A DNA stretch of 64,000 bases from Zhihengliuella sp. ISTPL4 (GCF_002848265.1 NZ_CP025422.1:124001-188000), one strand, 5' to 3'; shown: positions 16,950 through 26,679, counted from the stretch's first letter. A program made the numbers and translations. Notes: generated by a model from the letters alone, not told the origin.

Positions 16950-18493
16950 CCGGGCAGCCAGTTGTGCAGGCGCCAGAAGTCGTAGGGAACGCTCATCCCC
17001 GTCCACAGCGGCAGGAAGAACGCCGAGACGAGGACGACGACGGCGAGGAAGATCAGGACGGTCCGCTGTCCCGACTGGCGGCGCGACAGCGGGTCCTCCC
17101 GGCGCCCGGCGATGATCCGCAGCGTGACGGTGAGCGCGAGCACGAGGAACGGCATCATCACCACCGTGTAGAACTGGAAGATCGTCCGGTCAGGGAACAT
17201 CAGCCACGGCAGGTACGTCACCGCGAGGCCCACGAGCGGGAGGCTGAGCGCCGGGCCGACGGGCTGCCGCGTGATCCAGCCGCGGATGAGGCGGTAGAGC
17301 AGGTACACGCTGGCCGCGACGCCGCCGTACCAGATGAGCGGGTTGGGGACCGCGGAGATCACGCCGATGCAGTGGTCGACGCCGCAGCCGGTCGGGTCGC
17401 TGTCCACCCACACCGCGGTCGGGCGGAGCAGGAAGGGCCACTCCCACGCGGGGCTCGCGTACGGGTGTCCGCGGGTGAGACCCACGTGGAAACCGAGCAT
17501 GGCCTCGTGGTAGTTCCACAGAGCGACGAACGGGTTCGGATCGCTGCCGCGGTCGTAGCCGTTCGCCGTCACCAGCCACCCGGTCCAGCTCGCGAGGTAC
17601 ACCGCGAGCGCGGGGAAGACGAGGAGGATGAACGACACCGGCCCCTGGCGGAAGACCGCGGACGCCGGCCACACGACCACCCCGCCGCGCCGCCGCGCGA
17701 GAGCATCGGTGATGACGACGTAGAGTCCGAAGCCCGCGAGCACGTACAGCCCCGACCATTTCACCGCGGCGGCGGCGCCGAGCGCGAGGCCTGCGGCGAC
17801 GAGCCAGGGGCGGCGCCAGAGGATCGGTCCCCACAGCGGGTTCTCGTCGTCGGGGGCCCGGCGTTCGAGCAGGGGGATCGTGCGCTGGCGGTCGATGAGC
17901 ACGAACAGCACGCCCAGCAGCACGAAGAAGGTGAGGATGCCGTCGAGCAGCGCGATCCGGCTCATCACGATGCTGAGGCCGTCGATCGCGAGGAGCGTGC
18001 CCGCCACGGTGGCTGCCACCACCGAGCCGGTCAGGCGGCGGGCGATCAGGTAGACCAGCAGCACCGACGCGGCACCGAGCACGGCGGTCGCGAGACGCCA
18101 GCCGGCGCTGTTGTCCGGCCCGCCGATGGCCATGCCCAGGGCGATGAGCCACTTGCCCAGCGGCGGGTGCACGATGAAGGCGCCCTTGTTCGTCAGCGGG
18201 AGCTCCTGCAGAGTGACGAAGGCGTCGTTCGCGTTCTCACCCCAGACGCCCTCGTAGCCGAGGCTCCACAGCGACCAGGCGTCTTTGACGTAGTAGGTCT
18301 CGTCGAAGGCGAGCTGGTGCGGGTGGCCGACGTTCGCCAGGCGCAGCACCGCGGCGAAGGCGGTGAGCAGCAGCGGGGCCAGCCAGCCGATCGCCCGGCC
18401 CCAGTCCGGGGCGTGCAGCACGCGGTCGCGGAGCCGCTCGTAGCGCGTGAGCCGCTCCTCGGGGGCGGGCAGCAGGGGCTCGGGCGCGGTCAC
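16940..18493 (-). CDS. pmt: Dolichyl/polyprenyl-phosphate-mannose:protein mannosyltransferase
   Basis: A 517-residue GT39 family integral membrane glycosyltransferase. The first extracytoplasmic loop has AFDETYYVKDAWSLWSLGYEGVW, with the DE pair that is catalytic in Pmt proteins; HPPLGKWLIALGM and a C-terminal four-helix PMT_4TM region follow. It transfers mannose from polyprenyl-phosphate-mannose to Ser/Thr of exported proteins. The gene pair pmt/rsmI in divergent orientation is the same as in mycobacteria (Rv1002c/Rv1003). GTG start 18493 with TAGGCT exactly 6 bases upstream, so probably leaderless. Confidence 0.92.
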   Translation of the reverse strand: MTAPEPLLPAPEERLTRYERLRDRVLHAPDWGRAIGWLAPLLLTAFAAVLRLANVGHPHQLAFDETYYVKDAWSLWSLGYEGVWGENANDAFVTLQELPLTNKGAFIVHPPLGKWLIALGMAIGGPDNSAGWRLATAVLGAASVLLVYLIARRLTGSVVAATVAGTLLAIDGLSIVMSRIALLDGILTFFVLLGVLFVLIDRQRTIPLLERRAPDDENPLWGPILWRRPWLVAAGLALGAAAAVKWSGLYVLAGFGLYVVITDALARRRGGVVVWPASAVFRQGPVSFILLVFPALAVYLASWTGWLVTANGYDRGSDPNPFVALWNYHEAMLGFHVGLTRGHPYASPAWEWPFLLRPTAVWVDSDPTGCGVDHCIGVISAVPNPLIWYGGVAASVYLLYRLIRGWITRQPVGPALSLPLVGLAVTYLPWLMFPDRTIFQFYTVVMMPFLVLALTVTLRIIAGRREDPLSRRQSGQRTVLIFLAVVVLVSAFFLPLWTGMSVPYDFWRLHNWLPGWV

Positions 18494-18499
18494 CGGTCC

Positions 18500-18505
18500 A
18501 GCCTA
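18500..18505 (-). promoter_or_regulatory. -10 box (TAGGCT) of pmt
   Basis: TAGGCT on the minus strand lies 6 bases before GTG 18493. Confidence 0.55.
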
Positions 18506-18577
18506 GACAACTCGGCTCGACGCTCCCGGTATGCCGGCTCCGGTCCCGCCTCGACCGTCTCCCCTCAGGCCCGCGCC

Positions 18578-18583
18578 TAAGCT
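18578..18583 (+). promoter_or_regulatory. -10 box (TAAGCT) of rsmI
   Basis: TAAGCT lies 6 bases before GTG 18590, facing away from the pmt promoter about 75 bases to the left. Confidence 0.55.
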
Positions 18584-18589
18584 GGGCGG

Positions 18590-19411
18590 GTGATCATCCT
18601 CGCCGCGACCCCCATCGGAAACCTGGGCGATGCGTCGCGGCGGCTCGTGGAGGTGCTGGAGAACGCGGAGATCGTCGTCGCGGAGGACACCCGCACGACC
18701 CAGCGCCTCCTGCAGGCCCTCAAGATCGAGAACCGCCCCCGGCTGATCGCGCTGCACGACCACAACGAGAAGCAGAAGGCCGGAGAGCTGGCCGCGCTCG
18801 CCGCGGAGACCGACCTCGTGGTGCTGAGTGATGCGGGCATGCCGACCGTGAGCGACCCGGGATACGGCCTGGTCGCCGAGGCCGTGGCACAGGGGGTCAC
18901 GGTGACCGCGATCCCGGGGCCCAGTGCCGTCCTCATGGCCCTGGCGATCTCGGGGCTCCCGACGGACCGCTTCACCTTCGAGGGGTTCCTGCCGCGGAAG
19001 CCGGGGGAGCGCCGGGCGACCCTCTGCGCTCTCGCTGCCGAGCCGCGCACGATGGTGTTCTTCGAGTCGCCCTCGCGTCTCGCGACGACTCTGACCGACA
19101 TGGGGGCCGCGTTCGGCGCGGACCGCCGCATCGCCGTGTGCCGGGAGCTGACGAAGCTGTACGAGGAGGTCCGTCGCGGCACCGCGTCCGAGCTCGCCGC
19201 CTGGGCTGCCGACGGGGTGAAGGGTGAGATCGTCGTGGTCGTCGAGGGCGCGCCGCGGCGGGACGCCTCCCCGGAGGACGCTCTCGCTCAGGTGCAGGCC
19301 CTGGTCGCGGACGGGACTCGGCTGAAGGACGCGGCGTCCGAGGTCGCGGCCCTGACGGGTCTGTCCTCCCGTGACCTCTACCAGGCGGCCCTCGCGGCGC
19401 GGTCGCGGTGA
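18590..19411 (+). CDS. rsmI: 16S rRNA (cytidine-1402-2'-O)-methyltransferase
   Basis: A 273-residue SAM-dependent tetrapyrrole-methylase-fold enzyme. ATPIGNLGDASRR at the N-terminus, EDTRTTQRLL, SDAGMPTVSDPG and PGPSAVLMALAISGLPTDRFTFEGFLPRK are the RsmI signatures. It methylates the ribose of C1402 in the 16S rRNA decoding centre. GTG start at 18590 with a leaderless-type promoter. Its stop overlaps the start of the next methyltransferase by 4 bases, so both are co-translated. Confidence 0.96.
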   Translation: MIILAATPIGNLGDASRRLVEVLENAEIVVAEDTRTTQRLLQALKIENRPRLIALHDHNEKQKAGELAALAAETDLVVLSDAGMPTVSDPGYGLVAEAVAQGVTVTAIPGPSAVLMALAISGLPTDRFTFEGFLPRKPGERRATLCALAAEPRTMVFFESPSRLATTLTDMGAAFGADRRIAVCRELTKLYEEVRRGTASELAAWAADGVKGEIVVVVEGAPRRDASPEDALAQVQALVADGTRLKDAASEVAALTGLSSRDLYQAALAARSR

Positions 19412-20034
19412 GCTCCGTCGCGAGGTCCTACGACGAGAGGGCCGCGGAGTACCGGGAGGTCGCCGGAGACCTGGAGCTGATGGATCCGCGGGACCGGGAG
19501 CTCATCCGCCGGTGGCGCGACGAGACCCCCGGGCGGCTGCTCGACGCGGGCTGCGGGCCGGCGCACTGGACGGCCTTTCTGCACGGGGGTAGCGGTGCAG
19601 AGCCCGGGGCTGGACGCGACGTCGAGGGGATCGACCTCTCGGCGGCCTTCGTCGAGGGGGCGAGGACGCAGTATCCACATCTCACGTTCCATCACGGGTC
19701 GTTCCAGACGCTGCCGCAGGCATCGGGCACGGTCGGCGGCGTCCTCGCCTGGTATTCCGTGATCCACACGTCTCCGGCGGAGCTCCCCGCCGTGTTCGCC
19801 GAGTTCGCGCGGGTGCTCGCCCCGGCAGGGAGCCTGCTCCTCGGCTTCTTCGTCGGCGAACCCCGCGTCGCCTTCCCTCATGCCGTCGCACCCGCGTACT
19901 TCTGGACCGCGGAAGCCCTCTCCCCGCTGCTCGCCACCGCCGGTCTGCACGTGCAGTGGTCCGAGACCCGCGAGCGCGAGCCCGGTGAGATCAGCTCCCG
20001 CCCCCACGGCGCCCTCCGCGCCCGCCGCTCCTGA
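19408..20034 (+). CDS. Class I SAM-dependent methyltransferase
   Basis: A 208-residue Rossmann-fold methyltransferase with motif I LLDAGCGPAHWTAFL, an acidic loop after strand 2 (VEGIDLSAAFVEGAR) and LAWYSVIHTSPAELP, typical of the Methyltransf_11/25 families. The substrate is unknown. It starts with GTG inside the rsmI stop codon (4-base overlap), so it is translated with RsmI, but this alone does not make it an RNA enzyme. Confidence 0.8.
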   Translation: MSSVARSYDERAAEYREVAGDLELMDPRDRELIRRWRDETPGRLLDAGCGPAHWTAFLHGGSGAEPGAGRDVEGIDLSAAFVEGARTQYPHLTFHHGSFQTLPQASGTVGGVLAWYSVIHTSPAELPAVFAEFARVLAPAGSLLLGFFVGEPRVAFPHAVAPAYFWTAEALSPLLATAGLHVQWSETREREPGEISSRPHGALRARRS

Positions 20035-20077
20035 TCTGCCCGCGTCGCAGATCCGCGACGTGCTCTGCAGACTGTCC

Positions 20078-20128
<51 letters not shown>

Positions 20129-20152
20129 CCCACCGTGCCGAGAGGAGCACCC

Positions 20153-21247
20153 GTGAGCAAGGCCGCGACGGTGTACGACGTCGCCGACCGCGCCGGAGTG
20201 TCGATCGCGACGGTCTCGCGCGTGCTGCGCTCGCCGGAGGCCGTCCGCCCGGTGACCCGCGAACGGGTGCTCGACGCGGTCGCCGCGCTGGGCTACGTCC
20301 CCAGCGGCAGCGCCCGGGGTCTCGCGGAGCGCCGGACCGGGGTGCTGGGGCTGTACTTCCCGGGCTTCGACGCCGCTGAGGACGCTCCGCCTCTCGATGT
20401 GCTGTCGGTCGCCGCCCGCCCCCCGTTCACGGTGCTGTCGGATGACCAGGACGCGCCGCACTCCCCGATGCTGTTCCTCGACGAGGTCCTCCGGGGTGCG
20501 GAGCTGGAGGCGTGGAAGCAGGGGTTCGTGCTCATGGTGGGCGTCGGACGTGACGACCCCGACCGCTCGACCGTCCGCGACATGGCCGGCCGGGTGGACG
20601 GGCTCATGGTGCTCGCGCGCAGCGTTCCGGACGAGGTGCTCGCGCGGCTGGCCCGCCGGATTCCGGTGGTCGTGCTGTCCGGGCCGCCGCGGGGCGACTC
20701 CTACGACCATGTCACGGTGAGCAATGCCGAGGCGATGGGGGAGCTGACCCGCCATGTGCTGTCTCAGGTCGGCGAGGGGGAGATCGTCTTCCTCGCCGGG
20801 CCGGTCGACTCGCCGGACGCCGAGCAGCGGTGGCAGGGGGTGTCGGCCGCGCTCGCCGCGGCGGGTCGCGACCCGCGCGCGGTGCGCGCGCTGCGGGGCG
20901 ACTTCACCCGCGCCTCCGGCCGCAGAGTGGGGGAGGACCTCCTGCGCGATGGCGTGCCCGCCGCGCTGATCGCCGCCAACGACCAGATGGCCCTCGGCGC
21001 CATGGACGTCTTCCGGAGCGCGGGCGTACGGGTGCCGGACGACGTGCTCCTGACCGGCTTCGATGGCATCGAGGCGGCGACTCTGGCCTCGCCGCCGCTG
21101 ACCACGATCCGCCAGCCGATGATCGATCTGGGTCGCGCGGCCGTGCAGGTGCTCGCGCGGCGACTGGAGCACCCGGATGCCCCGCCGCTGACCGCGACTC
21201 TGCCCCTGCAGGTCCTGCTCCGCGAGAGCTCCAGACGCCCGGTCTGA
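20153..21247 (+). CDS. LacI family transcriptional regulator (beta-glucoside operon)
   Basis: A 364-residue regulator: N-terminal helix-turn-helix and hinge (ATVYDVADRAGVSIATVSRVL, LGYVPSGSARGLAERR), then a periplasmic-binding-protein-like sensor with the C-terminal VLLTGFDGIE and TTIRQPMIDLGR. GTG 20153 follows GAGGAGCACC. It lies directly upstream of a Dpp-like ABC transporter and GH1 beta-glucosidase, with a LacI-type palindrome (21309-21322) over the promoter of that operon. This predicts repression relieved by an imported beta-glucoside, as for CebR-type systems. A hexanucleotide repeat occupies its own leader. Confidence 0.9.
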   Translation: MSKAATVYDVADRAGVSIATVSRVLRSPEAVRPVTRERVLDAVAALGYVPSGSARGLAERRTGVLGLYFPGFDAAEDAPPLDVLSVAARPPFTVLSDDQDAPHSPMLFLDEVLRGAELEAWKQGFVLMVGVGRDDPDRSTVRDMAGRVDGLMVLARSVPDEVLARLARRIPVVVLSGPPRGDSYDHVTVSNAEAMGELTRHVLSQVGEGEIVFLAGPVDSPDAEQRWQGVSAALAAAGRDPRAVRALRGDFTRASGRRVGEDLLRDGVPAALIAANDQMALGAMDVFRSAGVRVPDDVLLTGFDGIEAATLASPPLTTIRQPMIDLGRAAVQVLARRLEHPDAPPLTATLPLQVLLRESSRRPV

Positions 21248-21294
21248 GCCGTCGCGAACGCGCCGCCCGAGAGCATCCCCGGGCCGTCAAGGGG

Positions 21295-21324
21295 TTGCCG
21301 ATTCGAAATGTATGCGCTTACAAT
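21295..21324 (+). promoter_or_regulatory. Promoter and LacI-type operator of the transporter/beta-glucosidase operon
   Basis: TTGCCG (21295-21300), 18 bases, TACAAT (21319-21324). The palindrome TGTATGCGCTTACA (21309-21322; one mismatch from perfect symmetry, central CG) overlaps spacer and -10 and matches the general LacI/CcpA operator form TGTAAGCGCTTACA. Binding would block polymerase. Confidence 0.7.
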
Positions 21325-21402
21325 CTCGTGTACGGCTTCGGCCGGCAGGACTCCCCACCCCCCGGGGCGCCCTTCATGACAGAGACGACATGAGGTCATC
21401 CA

Positions 21403-23067
21403 GTGGCAGAGACGCACACCTTCCGACGCTGGCGCCGCGCCGCCGTCGTGGGGCTCGCGGCCGCAGCGGTCGCGCTCAGCGGCTGCAGCATCCAGATCAG
21501 CTCGCAGCCCGACCCCTCGATCGGCGACGACACGATGCTCATCAACGCCGACAAGGGCAACCCGTTCTTCACGCAGAACTTCAACCCCTACCTCACGAAC
21601 ACCCGGACCGCCTCGCGGTGGATCTACGAGCCGCTCATCCTGGTGAACCCGCTCGATGGCGAGCTCACCCCGTGGCTCGCGTCCGAATGGACCCAGCCCG
21701 ACGCCCGCACGATCGTGATGACGGTCCGCGACGGCGTGGAGTGGAGCGACGGCGAGCCCCTCACCCCGGAGGATGTGGCCTTCACGTTCCAGCTCATCAG
21801 AGATGAGCCCTCCCTCGACATCAAGGGCGCGTGGCAGCACATCGACCGCATCGAGGTCGACGGCGACGACGTGATCTTCCACCTGCAGAGCGACGACGCG
21901 CCTTCGCTGTCGATCCTCGGGCAGACCATGATCGTCCCCGAGCACCTGTGGGCCGACGTGGAGGATCCGGCCACCTGGCGCAACGAGGAGCCGGTCGGCA
22001 CCGGACCGTTCGTGCTCGGCAACTACAACGACCAGCAGTACTCGATGGACCGCAACCCGGACTACTGGCAGGCGGACAAGATCGAGATCGAGCACATCAT
22101 CCTGCCGGCCACGAACACCCAGCTCGACACCGTGACCCGCGGGTACGACTGGGCGTACTCGTTCATCTCCGACGTCGAGGGCACGTGGGGGGCGGCGAGT
22201 CCAGACAACACCTGGTGGTTCCCGCCGGGCGGCGTCATCTCTCTCGTGCCGAATCTCGAGGTCGCCCCCTTCGACGACGTGAACGTCCGCCGGGGCATCG
22301 CGTTCGCGCTCGACCGGGAGGAGATCGCGGAGACCGCCTCCGAGGGGTACATGCAGCCCGCAGGTCAGACCGGTCTCATCCTGCCCAACCAGGAGCAGTA
22401 CCTCGACCCGGAGATCCCGGATCAGGGCATGCTCACGCAGGACCGCGACGCCGCGCTCGCGGCGTTCGCCGAGTCCGGCTACACCCTGCAGGGCGACCGG
22501 CTCGTCGGCCAGGACGGTGAACAGCTCGCGTTTTCGCTGACCACCGCCAACGGATTCTCGGACTGGACGCGCGCCGCCCAGACCGTGCAGCGCCAGCTCG
22601 CTGACATCGGCGTCAAGGTGTCGCTCAAGCTCCCGCAGCCCGCGGGGTACCAGAGCGCGATCGGTACCGGCGACTTCGAGATGGCGATCGGCGGCATGGG
22701 CAACGGCGACGTGTACCAGGCCTACAACAGCCTGCTCTCCAGCGACTTCTACGTGCCGGCCGGGGAGGTCACCACCAACAACTTCGAACGCTACCGTTCC
22801 CCGGAGGCCGATGCCCTCCTGGAGGAGTACCGCGCGACGATCGATCCCGACCGCCAGACCGAGATCGTGCATGAGCTGCAGAGCATCGTGTACGAGGAGG
22901 TCCCCGTGATCGGCATGTACTACGGCGGGATCTGGGGGCTGTTCAACGACGCGAAGTTCACCGGCTGGCCCTCCGCGGACGATCCGTACATGATCCCGCA
23001 GAACTACGACTCGGCGCCGCTGGGGATCTTCACCCATCTGAAGCGCACGGACGGGGGAGACCAGTGA
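21403..23067 (+). CDS. ABC transporter substrate-binding lipoprotein, family 5
   Basis: A 554-residue solute-binding protein of the DppA/OppA (SBP_bac_5) family. Signal peptide with lipobox ALSGC28, then the family pattern YEPLILVNPLDGELTPWLASEW, TPEDVAFTFQLIRDEP, GTGPFVL and the lobe-swap region NVRRGIAFALDREEI. Although this family is best known for peptides, relatives bind cello- and other beta-oligosaccharides. Its genetic linkage to a LacI regulator and a GH1 enzyme makes a beta-glucoside or short cello-oligosaccharide the most likely ligand (inference). GTG start; last base pair group overlaps the permease start by 4 bases. Confidence 0.88.
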   Translation: MAETHTFRRWRRAAVVGLAAAAVALSGCSIQISSQPDPSIGDDTMLINADKGNPFFTQNFNPYLTNTRTASRWIYEPLILVNPLDGELTPWLASEWTQPDARTIVMTVRDGVEWSDGEPLTPEDVAFTFQLIRDEPSLDIKGAWQHIDRIEVDGDDVIFHLQSDDAPSLSILGQTMIVPEHLWADVEDPATWRNEEPVGTGPFVLGNYNDQQYSMDRNPDYWQADKIEIEHIILPATNTQLDTVTRGYDWAYSFISDVEGTWGAASPDNTWWFPPGGVISLVPNLEVAPFDDVNVRRGIAFALDREEIAETASEGYMQPAGQTGLILPNQEQYLDPEIPDQGMLTQDRDAALAAFAESGYTLQGDRLVGQDGEQLAFSLTTANGFSDWTRAAQTVQRQLADIGVKVSLKLPQPAGYQSAIGTGDFEMAIGGMGNGDVYQAYNSLLSSDFYVPAGEVTTNNFERYRSPEADALLEEYRATIDPDRQTEIVHELQSIVYEEVPVIGMYYGGIWGLFNDAKFTGWPSADDPYMIPQNYDSAPLGIFTHLKRTDGGDQ

Positions 23068-24044
23068 AGTACGTCCTCCAGAAGATCGGCCTGTTCGTGC
23101 TCACCCTGTGGGCCGCGATCACCCTGAACTTCTTCCTCCCGCGACTCATGCCCGGCTCTCCCGCCGACGCCGCGATCGCGAAGCTCTCCCAGAACGGTCC
23201 GGTCTCCGACGCCACGCGCGCGGCGATCGAGGCCCAGCTCGGGGTGCCGACCGGCTCCGTGTGGGATCAGTACGTGGCCTACCTCGGCCAGGTCGTGCGC
23301 CTCGACTTCGGCGTCTCGTACACGTTCTACCCGCAGACCGTGTCGAGCATGGTCTCCACCGCGCTGCCCTACACGCTCGGCCTCGTGGGCATCGTCACGA
23401 TCCTCGCGTTCGTGATCGGCACGCTGATCGGCGTGATGGCCGCCTGGCGGCGCGGGACCTGGCTGGACTCGCTGCCGACGCTGACCGGGTCGTTCCTCAG
23501 CACGTTCCCGTACTTCTGGACGGCGCTGCTGCTGCTGTTCTTCCTCGGCTACGTGCTGCACTGGTTCCCGACCACCGGCGCCTACTCGGCGACGACCACC
23601 CCGGGGTTCACCTGGGACTTCATCGTCGACCTCGTCCGGCACGCGTTCCTTCCGGCGCTGACGATCCTCCTCACCTCCCTCGGCGGCTGGATCATCGGCA
23701 TGCGCAACGCGATGATCAACACGCTCGGCGAGGACTACATCACCTTCGGCGAGGCGAACGGCCTCCGCGGCCGCACGATCGCCCTCCGCTACGCGGCCCG
23801 CAACGCGATCCTGCCGAACCTCACCGGCTTCGGGCTCACGCTCGGCGGCGTGGTGGGCGGCTCGATCCTCGTCGAGCAGGTGTTCGGATACCCGGGCATC
23901 GGCTACCTGCTGTTCAACGCCGTGATCGGGCAGGACTACCCGCTCATGCAGGCGCTCTTCCTGATGATCACCGTGAGCGTGCTCATCGCCAACTTCCTCG
24001 TGGACATCCTCTACGGGGTTCTCGACCCGAGGACTCGACGATGA
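23064..24044 (+). CDS. ABC transporter permease (DppB-like)
   Basis: A 326-residue inner-membrane permease with about six helices, N-terminal long extracytoplasmic region (PGSPADAAIAKLSQNGP) typical of DppB/OppB, and the EAA cytoplasmic loop near FGEANGLRGRTIALRYAARNAILP. It forms the translocation path with the following permease. GTG at 23064 overlaps the stop of the binding protein gene; the stop in turn overlaps the next start. Confidence 0.92.
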   Translation: MKYVLQKIGLFVLTLWAAITLNFFLPRLMPGSPADAAIAKLSQNGPVSDATRAAIEAQLGVPTGSVWDQYVAYLGQVVRLDFGVSYTFYPQTVSSMVSTALPYTLGLVGIVTILAFVIGTLIGVMAAWRRGTWLDSLPTLTGSFLSTFPYFWTALLLLFFLGYVLHWFPTTGAYSATTTPGFTWDFIVDLVRHAFLPALTILLTSLGGWIIGMRNAMINTLGEDYITFGEANGLRGRTIALRYAARNAILPNLTGFGLTLGGVVGGSILVEQVFGYPGIGYLLFNAVIGQDYPLMQALFLMITVSVLIANFLVDILYGVLDPRTRR

Positions 24045-24973
24045 CGACTCCGAACCCCACCCCCAGCACCGTGACCGTCAAGGTCCCCACCACCCGCATC
24101 GCGGCGCCCAGCCCCTGGCGCGCCTTCGGCCGCATGGTCGGCACCCTGTGGTCCAACGGCAAGGCCCGCATCGGCCTCTGCCTCCTCGCGTTCTTCGTCC
24201 TCGTCGCCGTGTTCGCCCCGCTCCTGGCGCCGTACGGACCGAAGGAGAACGGGTTCCCGCGCAACGCCGACGCCTCGTGGAAGCACTGGCTCGGCACGAC
24301 CGCGGCCGGGGAGGACGTGCTCAGCCAGCTCATCTACGGCGCGCAGGTCAGCCTCCTCGTCGGCTTCGCAGCGGGACTCCTCTCCACGATCGTCGCCGTG
24401 CTCATCGGCCTGAGCTGGGGGTACATGCGCGGCTTCGCGGGCGAGGTCGTCGGGTTCATCGTGAACCTCTTCCTCGTGATCCCCGGACTTCCGCTGATGA
24501 TCGTGATCGCGGCCTACCTGCAGAACGGTGGCATCCTCATGATCATCGCCGTGATCGTCGTGACCGGATGGGCCTGGGGGGCCCGTGTGCTGCGCAGCCA
24601 GACCCAGTCCCTCCGCGGCAATGACTTCGTCACCTCGGCGCAGTTCTCCGGAGACAGCAGGGCGCGCATCGTCTTCCGCGAGATCCTGCCGAACATGACG
24701 TCGATCATCGCCGGCACGCTCTTCGGGGCGGCGACGGCGGCGATCCTCGCGGAGGCGGGGCTGGAGTTCCTCGGCCTCGGCGACTCCAGCATCGTCAGCT
24801 GGGGCACGATGCTCTACTGGGCGCAGAACTCGAACTCCCTGCTCACCGGCCAGTGGCTGCTGCTGTTCGCGCCCGGTCTGTGCATCGCGCTGCTCGCCCT
24901 CAGCCTCACACTCATCAACTTCGGCGTGGACGGCATCTCCAATCCGCGCCTCCGCGAAGGGAAGGGCCGATGA
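24041..24973 (+). CDS. ABC transporter permease (DppC-like)
   Basis: A 310-residue permease with the OppC/DppC N-terminal helix preceded by a Pro/Thr-rich cytosolic tail, HWLGTTAAGEDVLSQLIYGAQVSLLVG (GTD-like DppC motif, here GTTAAGEDV), and the EAA loop around FSGDSRARIVFREILPNM. Pairs with the DppB-like subunit. ATG 24041 overlaps the previous stop (ATGA); the open frame further upstream is out of register with any start of this family. Confidence 0.92.
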   Translation: MTTPNPTPSTVTVKVPTTRIAAPSPWRAFGRMVGTLWSNGKARIGLCLLAFFVLVAVFAPLLAPYGPKENGFPRNADASWKHWLGTTAAGEDVLSQLIYGAQVSLLVGFAAGLLSTIVAVLIGLSWGYMRGFAGEVVGFIVNLFLVIPGLPLMIVIAAYLQNGGILMIIAVIVVTGWAWGARVLRSQTQSLRGNDFVTSAQFSGDSRARIVFREILPNMTSIIAGTLFGAATAAILAEAGLEFLGLGDSSIVSWGTMLYWAQNSNSLLTGQWLLLFAPGLCIALLALSLTLINFGVDGISNPRLREGKGR

Positions 24974-26679
24974 GCGCTATGGAGCACGACGAGATCCTCC
25001 TCGATGTCCGGTCGCTCTCCGTGGAGTACGCCTCCCCGGGGCAGGAGCCGGTGCCGGCCGTGCGCGACGTGTCGTTCACGCTCCGGCGCGGCGAGTTCGT
25101 CGGGCTCGTCGGCGAGTCCGGGTCAGGCAAGTCCACGCTGGGCTTCGCCCTCACGCGGCTGCAGAAGCCGCCGGCGCGCATCAGCGGCGGACGCATCCTC
25201 TTCGACGGTCGCGACATCCGCGAGCTCGATGCCGAGGAGCTGCGACGTCAGCGGCAGGGTGGCTTCGCGATGGTGCTGCAGTCCGGCATGAACGCGCTGA
25301 ACCCTGTCCGCACCGTGGGCAACCACTTCCGGGACATCTTCGCCGCGCACGGTCATGTGCCCGCCGAGCAGCGCCAGGCCAGGGCGCGGGAGCTCGTCGG
25401 CAAGGTGGGGCTGAAGCCGGAGGTGCTCGACCGGTACCCCGGTGAGCTCTCCGGCGGCATGCGGCAGCGCGCCTCGATCGCCCTCGCCCTCTCGCTCGAA
25501 CCCCAGCTGATGGTGTTCGACGAGCCCACCACGGCGCTCGACGTGCTCGTCCAGCATGCGGTCATGGACACGATCCAGGAGCTGCAGCGGTCCGAGCGCT
25601 TCACGGCGATCCTCATCAGCCACGACCTCGGCATCGTCCTCGAGGCGACCGATCGGGTGATGGTGATGCACGAGGGCCGCATCGTGGAGGACGCCCCCAG
25701 CCAGGACATCCTGCATCGCCCGCAGGATGACTACACCCGGATGCTGCTGAGCCACTACGCCGACCCGCGCGCCGAGAAGATCGAGATCCCCGGGTTCGTC
25801 GATCTCGGCACCCGCCGCCGGGAGGGACGCAGCCGCACGGACGTCACCGAGACCCTGCCGACCGTGTCTCCGCGGGACGCCCGCCGGGCCGATGCCGCGA
25901 TCGTCGTGGACGGCGTGACCAAGCGCTATCCGGCACCGCGCCGCGGTCAGGATCCCGTCGTCGCGGTCGACGACGTGTCCTTCCGCCTGGAGCCGGGAGA
26001 GGCGCTGGCGCTCGTCGGTGCCTCCGGATCGGGCAAGTCGACGATCGCGAAGATGCTCACCGGTGTCGAGAAGCCGACCTCCGGCAGCATCCGGTTCGGC
26101 GATACCGACGTCGCGTCCCTGAAGCGCCGAGGCCTCCGCGACCTCCGCAAGGACGTGCAGATGGTGTTCCAGGATCCGTACGCGGCCCTGAACCCGCTGC
26201 ACACCGTCGAGTACGCACTGACCCGTCCCGTCGTGAACTACACGAGGCTGCGCGGGGCGGAGGCCAGGGCCCGTGTGCTCGAACTGCTGGAGACGGTGGG
26301 CCTGACGCCCGTCGAGCAGTTCGCCGCCAAGCTGCCGCACCAGCTCTCCGGCGGGCAGCGGCAGCGCGTGGTGATCGCCAGGGCGCTCGCGAGCGACCCG
26401 CAGGTGCTCATCGCGGACGAGCCGGTGTCGATGCTCGACGTGTCGCTCCGCGCCGGCGTGCTCGCGCTGCTGGAGGACCTCCGCGAACGGTGGGGCATCA
26501 GCATGCTCTACATCACCCACGATCTGCTGAGCGCGCGGCTCGTCACCGAGAACATCCTCGTGCTCAACAGCGGCCGCGTCGTCGAGCGAGGCGAGACCTC
26601 GCAGGTGCTGCAGCATCCGGAGGACCCGTACACCGTCGAACTGCTCGACGCCGTGCCGAACCCCGCCCGCGCCCGCTGA
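24970..26679 (+). CDS. ABC transporter ATP-binding protein with two nucleotide-binding domains (DppD-DppF fusion)
   Basis: A 569-residue protein with two complete ATPase domains. Domain 1: Walker A GESGSGKST, signature LSGGMRQRA, Walker B MVFDEPT. Domain 2 (from about residue 310): GASGSGKST, LSGGQRQRV, LIADEPVSMLD. It replaces the separate DppD and DppF ATPases and powers the adjacent permeases. ATG 24970 overlaps the DppC-like gene by 4 bases. The fusion gives a fixed 1:1 ratio of the two domains. Confidence 0.93.
   Translation: MSAMEHDEILLDVRSLSVEYASPGQEPVPAVRDVSFTLRRGEFVGLVGESGSGKSTLGFALTRLQKPPARISGGRILFDGRDIRELDAEELRRQRQGGFAMVLQSGMNALNPVRTVGNHFRDIFAAHGHVPAEQRQARARELVGKVGLKPEVLDRYPGELSGGMRQRASIALALSLEPQLMVFDEPTTALDVLVQHAVMDTIQELQRSERFTAILISHDLGIVLEATDRVMVMHEGRIVEDAPSQDILHRPQDDYTRMLLSHYADPRAEKIEIPGFVDLGTRRREGRSRTDVTETLPTVSPRDARRADAAIVVDGVTKRYPAPRRGQDPVVAVDDVSFRLEPGEALALVGASGSGKSTIAKMLTGVEKPTSGSIRFGDTDVASLKRRGLRDLRKDVQMVFQDPYAALNPLHTVEYALTRPVVNYTRLRGAEARARVLELLETVGLTPVEQFAAKLPHQLSGGQRQRVVIARALASDPQVLIADEPVSMLDVSLRAGVLALLEDLRERWGISMLYITHDLLSARLVTENILVLNSGRVVERGETSQVLQHPEDPYTVELLDAVPNPARAR

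Noticed and set aside
21301..21308. TTCGAA in front of the binding-protein gene as half of a LexA box
   Set aside because: No second half-site at the right distance; the bases belong to the promoter spacer next to the LacI palindrome.
20764..23037. 757-codon open frame antisense to the LacI and binding-protein genes
   Set aside because: Mirror of high-GC codon usage; both genes beneath it have clear family motifs on the other strand.
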